64,000 nucleotides of DNA from Lysinibacillus antri (GTDB lineage: Bacteria > Bacillota > Bacilli > Bacillales_A > Planococcaceae), in the NCBI RefSeq assembly GCF_003977595.1, contig NZ_RYYR01000005.1, forward strand, positions 1 through 64,000, in the 5' to 3' direction. A model generated the notes under the pieces. That model was not told the DNA's origin and ran no database searches. It saw only the letters and a program-made list of their open reading frames with translations. Positions 54,395 to 63,524 of this stretch are shown here, piece after piece. Numbering within the stretch: the stretch's first letter is position 1; each line of letters starts with the position of its first letter. A program made the position numbers and the translations under genes.

Positions 54395-54740
54395 TCACAA
54401 TCCCCCTTGCATGTAAAATTGCATCTGCCTCCGTGCCATCCATCATAAAAGATGCAAGACCTGAAAACTGGAATATTTTTTTCATTGTATTTGATGGGTT
54501 CAAAATGATTGTTTGTCCATTCACTGCGTTTAGTTCTCTCATACGACCTAAAATTAAACCAACACCTGAACTATCCATAAAATTTAGACGTTCTAAATTC
54601 CAAATAATTGTGGTTAAGTTTCCTTGCAATATCGTTTTGGAAATGTGGTTTCGAATTTTTTCAGTTTCATGGTGATCAAGTTCACCGTATAGCCTGATGA
54701 CTGCTATATCATTTAGGTGCATATTTATTTCATAGTTCAT
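54387..54740 (-). CDS. spoIIAA: Anti-sigma F factor antagonist SpoIIAA
   Basis: 117 residues, STAS domain with the phosphorylation loop RLNFMDSSGVGLILGRM (Ser57/Ser58). When unphosphorylated it frees SigF from SpoIIAB. It is the first gene of the operon, with a sigma-H promoter just upstream. dacF, which precedes it in B. subtilis, is not here. Confidence 0.97.
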   Translation of the reverse strand: MNYEINMHLNDIAVIRLYGELDHHETEKIRNHISKTILQGNLTTIIWNLERLNFMDSSGVGLILGRMRELNAVNGQTIILNPSNTMKKIFQFSGLASFMMDGTEADAILHARGIVNG

Positions 54741-54768
54741 ATTGTTAGTTCGCCTCCTCTTATGCGCT

Positions 54769-54798
54769 TAATTCCACAGCAATTAGTAAAAATCCTTT
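54769..54798 (-). promoter_or_regulatory. Sigma-H promoter of the spoIIA operon
   Basis: On the minus strand AAAGGATTT, 12 bases, GTGGAATTA matches the sigma-H consensus RNAGGAWWW-N11/12-RNNGAATWW at every specified position. It lies 29 bases before the SpoIIAA start codon. Spo0A sites may lie in the AT-rich DNA upstream but are not called. Confidence 0.85.
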
Positions 54799-55131
54799 TT
54801 GGCTGACAAGAGTAGAACTAATTCGCTGAAACTAGTGAAAATACGACAATATCAAGCGCAATATTACTTAGGAATATGGCTTTTTAATGAAGATTAACAA
54901 GCTTCGTATAGAGAAACACAGTCATTCATGATGATAGTAGACAAAATAATCGAAAACTCGAACCTCAATGATTAACACAAAATTACTTAGAGGTTTGAAC
55001 AAAAATAGTATGGAAAAAGGAGGGCTATTTTAAACATAAAAATTGGATTCCACACCATGTTTTGTCATAACCAACTACTTTTTTCACATAATAAACACTC
55101 TCGACATAAACGGAAAATTTTATACAAAGAA
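54799..55131. other. Gene-free region upstream of spoIIA
   Basis: About 330 AT-rich bases holding no ORF I can support and no visible remnant of dacF. Presumably it contains Spo0A boxes for spoIIA. Nothing else was seen. Confidence 0.5.
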
Positions 55132-55161
55132 AAAAGAGGCAATCTCAATTTGAGAAATGCC
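55131..55161 (-). terminator. Terminator of the hypothetical gene
   Basis: GGCATTTCTCA (55161-55151, minus strand) pairs with TGAGATTGCC (55147-55138), followed by TCTTTTTTCTTTG. Confidence 0.75.
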
Positions 55162-55178
55162 CCATCGTTTACTCTTAT

Positions 55179-55865
55179 TCAACTACCAAATATTACAAAT
55201 TGATATACTTCTTTGGCTTGATCAGTATTCCAAAAATCCTCATTTCCCGCTCTAACAATCTCGTTGGGCAAGACCACCCAAGAGCAATCAAAATTTGTTT
55301 TAAACGCTGCTTGACGGGTTAGATTTTGTGTCACAATAAAGAGTGTCACATCTTGCACACCAAATAACGATCCCCATCCACTTAGCGACAATGTTCTTAA
55401 CGAATTGTTGTTGTCATCACAATCTAATTTTTTATTCTGTGCAAAAGGAATTTTGATCGCATCTTTTTCTAGGAAGTTCATAATTTTTTCTCGAATTGCT
55501 TTCTCTTCTTCTAGTGAATTTGTACTATGTGAATCTTCTTTTAAAAAGAATCCATTCGTAGACTCAATTGTTTTTGAGGACATCCGATTTACGTTCTTAA
55601 TTAACTCACTCAAACTAGCTAAATTATACACACCGAAGTTTTGAATTTCCCCAGAAGAACCATTCTTATAGGATTCCACATGAAATCCTCTTTCTCCCCA
55701 ATTCCACGTTTGAAATGGGAGTACAAGAACGTATAGACCTTCACCACACCCATTGGCTATATGAATTTGATTATTACTAGATTTATATTTCAAACTACCA
55801 TCCCTCACCATAGACTTAAGTCCTAATAATTGGATAGATAAATTATGAAATATCGAAATAAACAT
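55179..55865 (-). CDS. Hypothetical protein of unknown family
   Basis: Up to 228 residues, soluble, no signal peptide or membrane helix that I can defend. It has an Asn/Ser-rich centre (SSKTIESTNGFFLKEDSHSTNS) and a C-terminal FGVQDVTLFIVTQNLTRQAA. I recognise no domain. The ATG at 55865 lacks a ribosome site; ATG at 55811 with AGGA 9 bases upstream is a better start and gives 210 residues. It is monocistronic with its own terminator, so it is probably a real but lineage-specific gene. Confidence 0.6.
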   Translation of the reverse strand: MFISIFHNLSIQLLGLKSMVRDGSLKYKSSNNQIHIANGCGEGLYVLVLPFQTWNWGERGFHVESYKNGSSGEIQNFGVYNLASLSELIKNVNRMSSKTIESTNGFFLKEDSHSTNSLEEEKAIREKIMNFLEKDAIKIPFAQNKKLDCDDNNNSLRTLSLSGWGSLFGVQDVTLFIVTQNLTRQAAFKTNFDCSWVVLPNEIVRAGNEDFWNTDQAKEVYQFVIFGS

Positions 55866-56091
55866 TTCAAATAAAATTTTCTTACAAGAAACTTACAAGG
55901 ATTTTGGTTTCCCCCTTTTTTTAATGTTATTAAAAATCCCTCTATTTTAAGTCATTTTCATTCTATTCAAATTTAAATAGACTTAATCTCTAGACACTCT
56001 CTATAATTAATATGAATTAAATGGCAACTTAAACCAAATTATTACAAATTTAAACATCAAAATAGAGCTTGAATCATTTGGGGGTACGCAA

Positions 56092-56968
56092 TTGAACATA
56101 CAGAAAATTCTATTTCTTTTATTCAGTTTTGCTCTTCTATTAATCATTACTGTTCTTTTACTACATAATGATCAACCATTTTTCGCTTCACAAGGTACGC
56201 TCAATCTAAATGAAACGCCATTTCGTGATGACAAGATGACTTCACTTGATGGGCAATGGGAGTTTTATGAAGGAACGTTATATGAACCGAATGATTTTAC
56301 AAATGGGGTTCGTGAAAATGTAGAATGGATGCATGTTCCAGGTAAATGGTCAGCTAATGCAGAAAAACAAGGAATTGGCACCTATCGACTCGTTATTAAC
56401 AACGTACCAACAGATCAAGTTCTTGGAATAAAAAAGCAGAACATTCGGAGTGCAAGTAAAATTTTTATTAATGGCGAATTGGTAAGCGAAGAGGGGAATG
56501 TCACAAAGGAACACGCAAATTATATGGAAGGAAATTATCCAAAGTTAATTTTCTTTGAATCCGACACACAACAGGTCGAAGTAATTATTCAAGTATCCGA
56601 TTTTTACTATACTAGTGCAGGGATTGCGAACTCAATTTATTTCGGTGAACAAGGCACTTTAGTCACCCGTAGTTTCAAAAAAGGAATAGTGGAATTAGCG
56701 ATTCTTACTGTTTTACTAACGATTGGTTTGTTATATATTCTTTTGTATCTTTTCGTGGAAAGGTATCGTAGAAAGGAATTTTTCATCCTTGCTTTCGCTT
56801 TATCGTGTATCTTTTTTGCCTTGATTAATCTCTGTTTAGGTGAACGAACGAGGAATAGGCATTTCCAACATTAATAAAAGATTAGCGAAATCTTATCGTA
56901 CACAATTACTCGTTACCAGTGAACAAGGATTATGGACGATGGTAAAGTTTGAAATACCATTACTTTAA
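56092..56968 (+). pseudogene. 7TMR-type sensor histidine kinase with large internal deletion
   Basis: The first 230 codons give an N-terminal membrane helix, a 7TMR-DISM extracellular jelly-roll (LDGQWEFYEGTLY...VPGKWSA..GTYRLVI) and the first transmembrane spans. Near 56840 the frame breaks (ending GERTRNRHFQH at 56874). A second frame (56840-56968) reads NERGIGISNINKRLAKSYRT then LLVTSEQGLWTMVKFEIPLL, the very end of a LytS-like HATPase. The remaining spans, dimerisation domain and most of the ATPase are deleted. TTG start with GGGGG upstream. The cognate regulator gene follows 18 bases on and is intact in its receiver. Confidence 0.85.
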
Positions 56969-56986
56969 GAAGGAAGGTTCCTCTTT

Positions 56987-57763
56987 ATGCTCAAAGCAGT
57001 AATCGTTGATGATGAATTGCTCGTCGCCAATTTCTTAAAAATGCAATTAGAAAGCACGGGTTTAGTTACTGTAATTGGCCAGTTTCAAAAACCTACTTGC
57101 GCACTTAAAGAAATTCCAACATTAAAGCCTGATGTTGTGTTTCTGGATATTGAAATGTCTGGAATGAATGGGATTGAACTTGGGACAAAGCTCCTCACCA
57201 AATGTCCAACATTAGAAATCATTTTTGTCACTGCATATAACCAATATGCCGTTGATGCTTTTAAGCTAAACGCCATTCATTATCTATTAAAACCAGCTAA
57301 TGATAATGAACTTCAGGAGGCGCTTGAAAGAGTAATAGAAAAAAAGAATTATCAATTAATTGTCAAAGTAAGTGAAGATATTAGAATTGAACTCATAGGG
57401 CATATTCGTATTTTACAAAATCATAATGAAGTTCGATTAAAGTGGTCGACAGTTAAGGTAGAAGAGTTATTTGCCTTAATGATTCTTCACCGTAAGAACG
57501 GCATTGAAAAATGGCAAATCATTGAAAAACTATGGCCTTCTCTGGAAATGAAAAAAGCTGAACAAAATCTTTATACAACTATTTATCGACTGAAGAAAAA
57601 CTTACTCGAAAGCGGCATACATATAAAAATTGAGAATGTAAAAGGGAAATATTTTCTCGAGCTCCCCAACTGTACCATAGATTTAGACGAATATGATTAC
57701 ATTGATAAATCCGTACTTTTTGGGGATAAACAATATGCTTGGGTTGATACTTTGACTATTTAA
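56987..57763 (+). CDS. Response regulator with receiver and winged-helix/SARP-type output
   Basis: 258 residues: a receiver with VDDELLV, phospho-acceptor in PDVVFLDIEMSGMNG and FVTAYNQYAVDAFKLNAIHYLLKPA. The C-terminal DNA-binding domain (EELFALMILHRKNGIEKWQIIEKLWPS..KAEQNLYTTIYRLKKNLLE) is of the OmpR/SARP wing type. Related regulators often carry a further BTAD domain, absent or shortened here. Its kinase is broken, so it is an orphan unless it cross-talks. AAGGAAGG precedes the ATG. Confidence 0.85.
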   Translation: MLKAVIVDDELLVANFLKMQLESTGLVTVIGQFQKPTCALKEIPTLKPDVVFLDIEMSGMNGIELGTKLLTKCPTLEIIFVTAYNQYAVDAFKLNAIHYLLKPANDNELQEALERVIEKKNYQLIVKVSEDIRIELIGHIRILQNHNEVRLKWSTVKVEELFALMILHRKNGIEKWQIIEKLWPSLEMKKAEQNLYTTIYRLKKNLLESGIHIKIENVKGKYFLELPNCTIDLDEYDYIDKSVLFGDKQYAWVDTLTI

Positions 57764-57776
57764 ATCCATTAAAATA

Positions 57777-57805
57777 AGCACAGTTCTTCAATTATGAACT
57801 GTGCT
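57777..57805. terminator. Bidirectional terminator
   Basis: AGCACAGTTC (57777-57786) pairs perfectly with GAACTGTGCT (57796-57805) between the convergent regulator and SulP genes. T-rich DNA lies on the minus-strand side. Confidence 0.75.
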
Positions 57806-57812
57806 CCTACTA

Positions 57813-59537
57813 TTAACTAATTTTTGTCGTAGCTAATTCTTCACATTCCTTAAATGCAAAATGCTTACAACCAAGACAAGCGTTTCGATTTAAGCAGCCT
57901 ATTGCTCGATTAATGGCTTCTCCCGTATGCTCATAGAAATTTTGTTCGCCAATTTCTTTCGTCAGTCCGTTTTGATCCATCGTTTGTTTTAAGGATGGAC
58001 GAACTTCAGATACTAAGAGTGTTCCACCATGGCTTTTAAAATCCTTTACGATATTACGGAAATATTCCTCCCCAGTTGTATCGATAAACGGAACCTTCGT
58101 CAACCGTAATATGAGTACACTCGGCTTGACATGGATAGATGATAAAATGGATTGTTCAAAGCTTTGCGCTGCACCAAAGAATAGTGGTCCCTCAATTGTA
58201 TAAATACTTACTTGCGGGCAATCATGGGATGGACTTACAACATGAGGTAGCACCTTTCCATTGCTGCTTTCATGATCTGGCAGCACCTTTGAAACGACTA
58301 ACATCTCACTCATGCGCTTTGCAAATAGAATGATTGCTAGTAATAGCCCCACTTCAACAGCCACTGTTAAACTAGTAAATACTGTTAATAAAAACGTAAT
58401 GACTAGAACAATAGAGTCACCTGATTTTAATTTTAATATATGGGCAAAATGTTTTCGTTCACTCATATTCCACGCAACCATCATTAACACGGGCGCTAAT
58501 GAAGCAAGAGGAATATGAACGGCTAATGGCGCAAAAACGAGTAATGTTAATAAGACAAACAACCCATGAATCACACCAGACATTGGTGAAGTAGCACCCG
58601 ATTTAATATTCGTTGCGGTACGTGCAATGGCCCCTGTTGCTGGAATGCCTCCAAAGAATGGTGTTATAATATTCGCAATCCCTTGTCCAATTAATTCCCG
58701 ATTGCTGTTATGCTTACTATTTGTCATCCCATCTGCCACTACTGCAGATAATAGGGATTCAATTCCCCCAAGCATGGCAATGACAAATGCCGGTCCAATG
58801 AGCATTGAAATACGTTCAAATGTGATTTCAGGGATTCCGAATTCCGGTAGTGTGTTTGGAATCGCCCCATAAGTGGACCCAATTGTAGCTACTTGTCCAC
58901 TAAAGAAAATAGCCGTTAGAACAGCTGAAACGACAATTCCAACAAGTGCCCCTGGAATTTTTGGCAAAACTTTTGGTGTAAGTAACATCACGACAAAACA
59001 AATCGCAGCAATGAATACACTGTATAGATTGAACGTGTTTAAGTGACTAACAATCTCTTTCATGTTGTCTATGAATCTTTCATGCTGTTTAATCCCAGTT
59101 AAGCCTAAAAAATTTGATATTTGCCCACTAAAAATAATGACGGCAATCCCCGCAGTAAACCCGATTGTCACCGGTCTAGGAATAAATTTAATTAACACAC
59201 CTAGTTTAAAGACGCCCATCAAGACGAGCATTACTCCAGCCATCAAACCTGCTACTAACAGATTTTCATAGCCGTAAGAAATAACAATACCTAATAGAAT
59301 TGGAACAAAGGCACCCGTAGGACCTCCTATTTGGTATTTTGATCCACCTAATAAAGAAATTAGTATCCCTGCAATGATTGCGGTATAAATTCCGTACTCT
59401 GGCTTGACACCTGAAGCAATGGCAAATGACATCGCTAGTGGAATGGCGACAATCCCCACAATTGTTCCAGATAATAAATCCTTTTTTAAATGATCAAATG
59501 AATACCCCTCAAATCTCCCTGTCCAAAACTTGCTCAT
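57813..59537 (-). CDS. SulP-family anion transporter with STAS domain
   Basis: About 574 residues: 10-14 membrane helices starting LLSGTIVGIVAIPLAMSFAIASGVKPEYGIYTAIIAG, the SLC26 signature, then a C-terminal STAS domain (VSIYTIEGPLFFGAAQSFE..LILRLTKVPFIDTTGEEYFRNIV). A Cys-rich tail (CLNRNACLGCKHFAFKEC) follows. It carries sulfate, bicarbonate or other anions; the sequence does not decide. The ATG at 59537 has AAGGGA upstream; a 28-codon extension is rejected. Confidence 0.9.
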   Translation of the reverse strand: MSKFWTGRFEGYSFDHLKKDLLSGTIVGIVAIPLAMSFAIASGVKPEYGIYTAIIAGILISLLGGSKYQIGGPTGAFVPILLGIVISYGYENLLVAGLMAGVMLVLMGVFKLGVLIKFIPRPVTIGFTAGIAVIIFSGQISNFLGLTGIKQHERFIDNMKEIVSHLNTFNLYSVFIAAICFVVMLLTPKVLPKIPGALVGIVVSAVLTAIFFSGQVATIGSTYGAIPNTLPEFGIPEITFERISMLIGPAFVIAMLGGIESLLSAVVADGMTNSKHNSNRELIGQGIANIITPFFGGIPATGAIARTATNIKSGATSPMSGVIHGLFVLLTLLVFAPLAVHIPLASLAPVLMMVAWNMSERKHFAHILKLKSGDSIVLVITFLLTVFTSLTVAVEVGLLLAIILFAKRMSEMLVVSKVLPDHESSNGKVLPHVVSPSHDCPQVSIYTIEGPLFFGAAQSFEQSILSSIHVKPSVLILRLTKVPFIDTTGEEYFRNIVKDFKSHGGTLLVSEVRPSLKQTMDQNGLTKEIGEQNFYEHTGEAINRAIGCLNRNACLGCKHFAFKECEELATTKIS

Positions 59538-59650
59538 GCTATCCCTTCTTTTTATAGATTTCAGAAATTTCTCTTTCATGCATAAATTCTGTATAAAATT
59601 ACACTTTTCTGTATTAATCATATTCTAACATATTTTCTGAAAATAGAAAG

Positions 59651-59689
59651 AAAAAATTAGTAGCGTATTATATAACAATACACTACTAA
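59651..59689 (-). terminator. Terminator of the deoB-pdp operon
   Basis: TTAGTAGTGTATT (59689-59677, minus strand) pairs with AATACGCTACTAA (59669-59657) with one mismatch and a short loop, followed by TTTTTTCTTTC. Confidence 0.8.
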
Positions 59690-59742
59690 CTCTTCGAATC
59701 CCTATATAAATAGGCTTTATCATCTTATTAAGTGAAAATAAT

Positions 59743-61047
59743 TTATTCTTTAATAACCGCTTTTATTAATAAAGGAGCTTCCACTTTTTCTTTTGAGATG
59801 ACAATATGTTCATACAATTTATTCATAACTTCTGTTACATCTTCACTGTTCGCATGGATCGTGACAAGAGATTCCCCTTCTTGTACTTGATCGCCGACTT
59901 TTTTATGAAGAACTAACCCCACCGCTAAGTCAATTGTTGATTCTTTCGTAGCTCGCCCTGCACCAAGTAACATCGCTGCTACACCGACATCATCCGCTTC
60001 AATTTTCTCAACGTACCCACTACTTTTCGCTGGCACTTCGCATGTATATTTTGCTTGTGGTAAAAGATCCGGATTATCAACAACCGATGCATCGCCACCT
60101 TGTGCAACGACGAACTTCTTGAAGACTTCTAAAGCAGCTCCATTTGCCACGACTTCTTCAAGTAGTTTTCTTGCCTCTTCCAGCGTACTTGCTTTTCCAC
60201 CGAGCACCACCATTTGGGAGCCGAGTGTATAGCACAGTTCCATTAAATCTTGTGGACCTTCACCTTTTAACGTGTCAATCGCTTCTTTTACTTCTAATGC
60301 ATTTCCAATGGCAAATCCTAATGGCTGGCTCATATCCGAAATAATCGCCATCGTTTTACGCCCAACACTATTCCCAATTTGTACCATTGCATGAGCAAGA
60401 TTTTGTGCATCCTCTAAAGATTTCATAAATGCACCATCGCCAGTTTTTACATCTAAAACAATGGCGTCTGCACCAGCCGCAATTTTTTTCGACATAATGG
60501 AGCTCGCGATTAATGGAATACTTGCTACTGTTCCAGTTACATCACGAAGCGCATAAAGTTTTTTATCAGCAGGTGTTAAATTACCACTTTGACCGATGAC
60601 TGCCGTTTTAATATCGTTTACTTGTTTAATAAATTGTTCGTTGGAAATTTCGACATGGAACCCTTCAATCGATTCTAATTTATCAATCGTTCCGCCAGTA
60701 TGACCTAAACCACGACCACTCATTTTCGCAACAGGTACTCCCACTGCTGCAACCATCGCGGCAAGGCTTAATGTCGTTGTATCACCCACTCCACCCGTGG
60801 AATGCTTGTCAACCTTAATTCCTTCAATTCCGGATAAATCGATTTGATCACCAGATTCAACCATTGCCATTGTTAAGTCTGCGCGTTCGCGATCATTCAT
60901 ATCTTGGAAATAAATTGCCATCATTAAACTACTGACTTGGTAATCTGGAATGGAGCCATCTGTATAGCCATTGACAAAAAAGCGAATTTCCTCAGTTGTT
61001 AATGCTTCCCCATTGCGTTTTTTTTCAATTATATCGACCATTCTCAT
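59743..61047 (-). CDS. pdp: Pyrimidine-nucleoside phosphorylase
   Basis: 434 residues, thymidine-phosphorylase family: [23 protein letters not shown] is the phosphate loop, [20 protein letters not shown] and [10 protein letters not shown] follow, and a C-terminal domain with a biotinyl-like fold ends it. It splits uridine, deoxyuridine and thymidine to base and sugar 1-phosphate. GGAGG 7 bases upstream of ATG. It follows deoB by 12 bases, a nucleoside salvage pair. Confidence 0.96.
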   Translation of the reverse strand: MRMVDIIEKKRNGEALTTEEIRFFVNGYTDGSIPDYQVSSLMMAIYFQDMNDRERADLTMAMVESGDQIDLSGIEGIKVDKHSTGGVGDTTTLSLAAMVAAVGVPVAKMSGRGLGHTGGTIDKLESIEGFHVEISNEQFIKQVNDIKTAVIGQSGNLTPADKKLYALRDVTGTVASIPLIASSIMSKKIAAGADAIVLDVKTGDGAFMKSLEDAQNLAHAMVQIGNSVGRKTMAIISDMSQPLGFAIGNALEVKEAIDTLKGEGPQDLMELCYTLGSQMVVLGGKASTLEEARKLLEEVVANGAALEVFKKFVVAQGGDASVVDNPDLLPQAKYTCEVPAKSSGYVEKIEADDVGVAAMLLGAGRATKESTIDLAVGLVLHKKVGDQVQEGESLVTIHANSEDVTEVMNKLYEHIVISKEKVEAPLLIKAVIKE

Positions 61048-61059
61048 TTTGCTTACCTC

Positions 61060-62238
61060 CTACTTTAAACTCGATAAGAAACTTGTTCCAAATGGTGGTA
61101 CACTTACATTAAAGTTTTCCGCGATTGTTGCGGCAATATCTGCAAAGGTTTCGCGTAAAGGTAATTCGTTCCCACGTTCAAATCGTGGTGAATAGACGAT
61201 TAATGGAACATATTCACGTGTATGATCTGTTCCTGGGAAGGTTGGGTCGTTCCCATGGTCTGCCGTAATCATTAGTAAATCGTCGTCCGCTAAAGCAGAA
61301 AGTACTTCAGGTAGGCGTTCGTCAAATTCTTCTAATGCCCTGCCATAACCAATTGGATCACGACGATGGCCAAAGTTTGCATCAAAGTCAACTAAATTAA
61401 GGAAGCTTATGCCATGGAATTCACGGCGTACAACCTCTGCAAATCGATCCATTCCATCTGTATTATTTTTCGTACGGATTGCTTCAGTTACCCCTTCTCC
61501 GTTAAAAATATCAGAAATTTTCCCAATTGCAATGACGTCACGACCCGCATCTTTTAATTCATTCATTGTTGTACGTCCGAATGGCTTTAATGCGTAGTCA
61601 TGGCGATTAGACGTACGCGTAAAGTTTCCTGGTGTCCCGATAAACGGACGCGCAATGACACGACCAACTAAAAATTCTGGTTCTAACGTAAGCTCCCGCG
61701 CAATTTCACAAATTTTATATAGTTCATCTAATGGAACAATTTCTTCATGAGCTGCAATTTGAAGTACTGGGTCGGCTGATGTATAGACAATAATCGCCCC
61801 TGTTTCCATATGCTCTTTCCCAAGTTCTTCAATAATGCCCGTACCACTCGCAGGTTTGTTTCCGATTACTTTACGACCTGTTTTGGCTTCTAACTTTTCG
61901 ATTAATTCTGCTGGAAATCCATTTGGGTACACTTTGAATGGTTTATCGATATTAAGGCCCATAATTTCCCAATGTCCTGTCATTGTATCTTTCCCAACGG
62001 ACGCTTCTTGCATCATGCCATAGTAAGCTTTTGGTTGATCAACTTTTGCGATGCCTTTTATTTCACGAATATTGGATAAGCCCAGTTGCTCCATATTCGG
62101 CATTGTTAAACCGTTCATTTCTTCAGCAATATGTCCTAACGTATCCGACCCAACATCACCAAATTTTTCTGCATCGGGTGCTTCGCCAATCCCAACTGAA
62201 TCCATTACGACAACATGTATTTTTTTAAAGGGTTTCAT
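61060..62238 (-). CDS. deoB: Phosphopentomutase
   Basis: 392 residues, alkaline-phosphatase superfamily: [29 protein letters not shown] holds the first metal ligand and phospho-Thr region, and [12 protein letters not shown] and [25 protein letters not shown] hold the remaining manganese ligands. It converts (deoxy)ribose 1-phosphate to 5-phosphate. GAGGAGG upstream of the ATG. It is preceded by xerD across a repeat array. Confidence 0.97.
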   Translation of the reverse strand: MKPFKKIHVVVMDSVGIGEAPDAEKFGDVGSDTLGHIAEEMNGLTMPNMEQLGLSNIREIKGIAKVDQPKAYYGMMQEASVGKDTMTGHWEIMGLNIDKPFKVYPNGFPAELIEKLEAKTGRKVIGNKPASGTGIIEELGKEHMETGAIIVYTSADPVLQIAAHEEIVPLDELYKICEIARELTLEPEFLVGRVIARPFIGTPGNFTRTSNRHDYALKPFGRTTMNELKDAGRDVIAIGKISDIFNGEGVTEAIRTKNNTDGMDRFAEVVRREFHGISFLNLVDFDANFGHRRDPIGYGRALEEFDERLPEVLSALADDDLLMITADHGNDPTFPGTDHTREYVPLIVYSPRFERGNELPLRETFADIAATIAENFNVSVPPFGTSFLSSLK

Positions 62239-62354
62239 TTATTCGTCCTCCTCTTCAATACCTAATATAACCAAATTATTTTCAAAAATAAAGGTCAGAC
62301 ATCTGACGGGTTTGAACTTTTTATGGAGTTTTGATTCACTAGATGCGTGTGCGT

Positions 62355-62489
62355 GAGCGCTTAGCCCAAGTTGAGGGCATTTGCTCCAAATTGAGGGCGT
62401 TTGCCACGATTTGTGGGCACTTGCTCCATTTTCGGGGCGCTTAGCATCAGCTTTGGATCACTTACCCCAATTTTCCGAGCGCTTGAAAC
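62355..62489. repeat. Seven-unit intergenic array with a 20-21 bp period
   Basis: Degenerate units of the form GGGCGCTTGCTCCAATTT. Core TTAG/TTGC positions start at 62361, 62381, 62401, 62421, 62441, then about 62462 and 62483: spacings of 20, 20, 20, 20, 21, 21. It lies between xerD and deoB. Confidence 0.85.
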
Positions 62490-62496
62490 AAATAAT

Positions 62497-63399
62497 CTAT
62501 GCCCTCGGATGAAATTGCTTATAAACTTCAGATAGACGCGTTTTACTAATATGCGTATAAATTTGCGTTGTCGAGATGTCTGCATGGCCTAGCATTTCTT
62601 GAACAGCGCGTAAATCGGCACCGTTTTCAATTAAATGTGTGGCAAAACTATGTCTTAATGTATGCGGTGTAATTTCTTTTTTAATATTTGCATTTGTGGC
62701 ATGCTCCTTTAAGAGTTTCCAACAACCTTGCCTCGTTAAACGTTTTCCTCGTTGATTTATAAAAAATGCATCAGTTTTGGGATACTTTCCTTGTAATTTC
62801 CCCCGCGCAGTTTGCAAATATAAATCACAAGCTCGAATAGCCCCTTTCCCCAATGGCACAATTCGTTCTTTTCCACCTTTTCCAAAAACGCGGACAAAGC
62901 CCATCGTTAAATGGATGTCTTCTAAATTTAACCCGATACATTCACTAATGCGCATACCCGTACCGTACAATATTTCGAGCATCGCCATATCTCGAATGCC
63001 TTGAGGTTTATCACGATTGGGCGCAGCTATTAATGCATCAATTTCTTCAGCGGATAACACTTTCGGTAATTTTTGCTCAACTTGTGGCATTTCTAAGTGA
63101 ACGGTCGGATCATGATCGGTCACCTTGTCTCGCAATAAAAATTGATGAAACGAACGAATCGATGAAATATGTCGTGCAACTGTACGAGGGGAGATACCTT
63201 GATTGCGTAGGTTTTCCAAATGCATTAAAATATTTGCTCGCTCGACTTCATTTAAACTCACTAAATGTTGCTCTTTATGTAAATGATTTATATAGCCGGA
63301 AAGATCGCGTCGATAGGATGACAACGTATTTGATGATAATTGTCGTTCCACCTGTAAAAAATGAAGATAATCATCTAGTGGATCTTGAAAGTTTTTCAT
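62497..63399 (-). CDS. xerD: Site-specific tyrosine recombinase XerD
   Basis: 300 residues: an N-terminal SAM-like DNA-binding domain (LDDYLHFLQVERQLSSNTLSSYRRDLSGYINHL) and the catalytic domain with Arg150 (GTGMRISECIGL), Lys about 174 (GKGGKER), His246 and Arg249 (HTLRHSFATHL), His272 and Tyr281 (GHADISTTQIYTHI). It resolves chromosome dimers at dif with XerC/CodV. It is a chromosomal housekeeping recombinase and not a mobile-element integrase. Confidence 0.95.
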   Translation of the reverse strand: MKNFQDPLDDYLHFLQVERQLSSNTLSSYRRDLSGYINHLHKEQHLVSLNEVERANILMHLENLRNQGISPRTVARHISSIRSFHQFLLRDKVTDHDPTVHLEMPQVEQKLPKVLSAEEIDALIAAPNRDKPQGIRDMAMLEILYGTGMRISECIGLNLEDIHLTMGFVRVFGKGGKERIVPLGKGAIRACDLYLQTARGKLQGKYPKTDAFFINQRGKRLTRQGCWKLLKEHATNANIKKEITPHTLRHSFATHLIENGADLRAVQEMLGHADISTTQIYTHISKTRLSEVYKQFHPRA

Positions 63400-63485
63400 G
63401 TGAACTGCCCCATTTCTATATACCGTTGTTTCTATTATTTTACCATGTTCTGTATAAAAACTTTAGGAGGACACGTCATTCACAA

Positions 63486-63514
63486 ATAATAAATCCCCTA
63501 GTACATTCACTAAG
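63486..63514 (-). terminator. Terminator of the edge membrane-protein gene
   Basis: ATCCCTTAGT and ACTAGGGGAT (minus strand, about 63514-63505 with 63498-63489) form a stem with one mismatch, followed by TTATTATTTG. Confidence 0.6.
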
Positions 63515-63524
63515 GGATGGAAAT

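Noticed and set aside
62355-62489. Evenly spaced repeats between xerD and deoB as a CRISPR or dif-type site
   Set aside because: The repeat is too short and degenerate for CRISPR, and no XerCD-type 28-bp site is evident within it.
62497-63399. XerD as a sign of a mobile element
   Set aside because: Sequence and the position before deoB match the housekeeping recombinase; no phage or island genes adjoin it.
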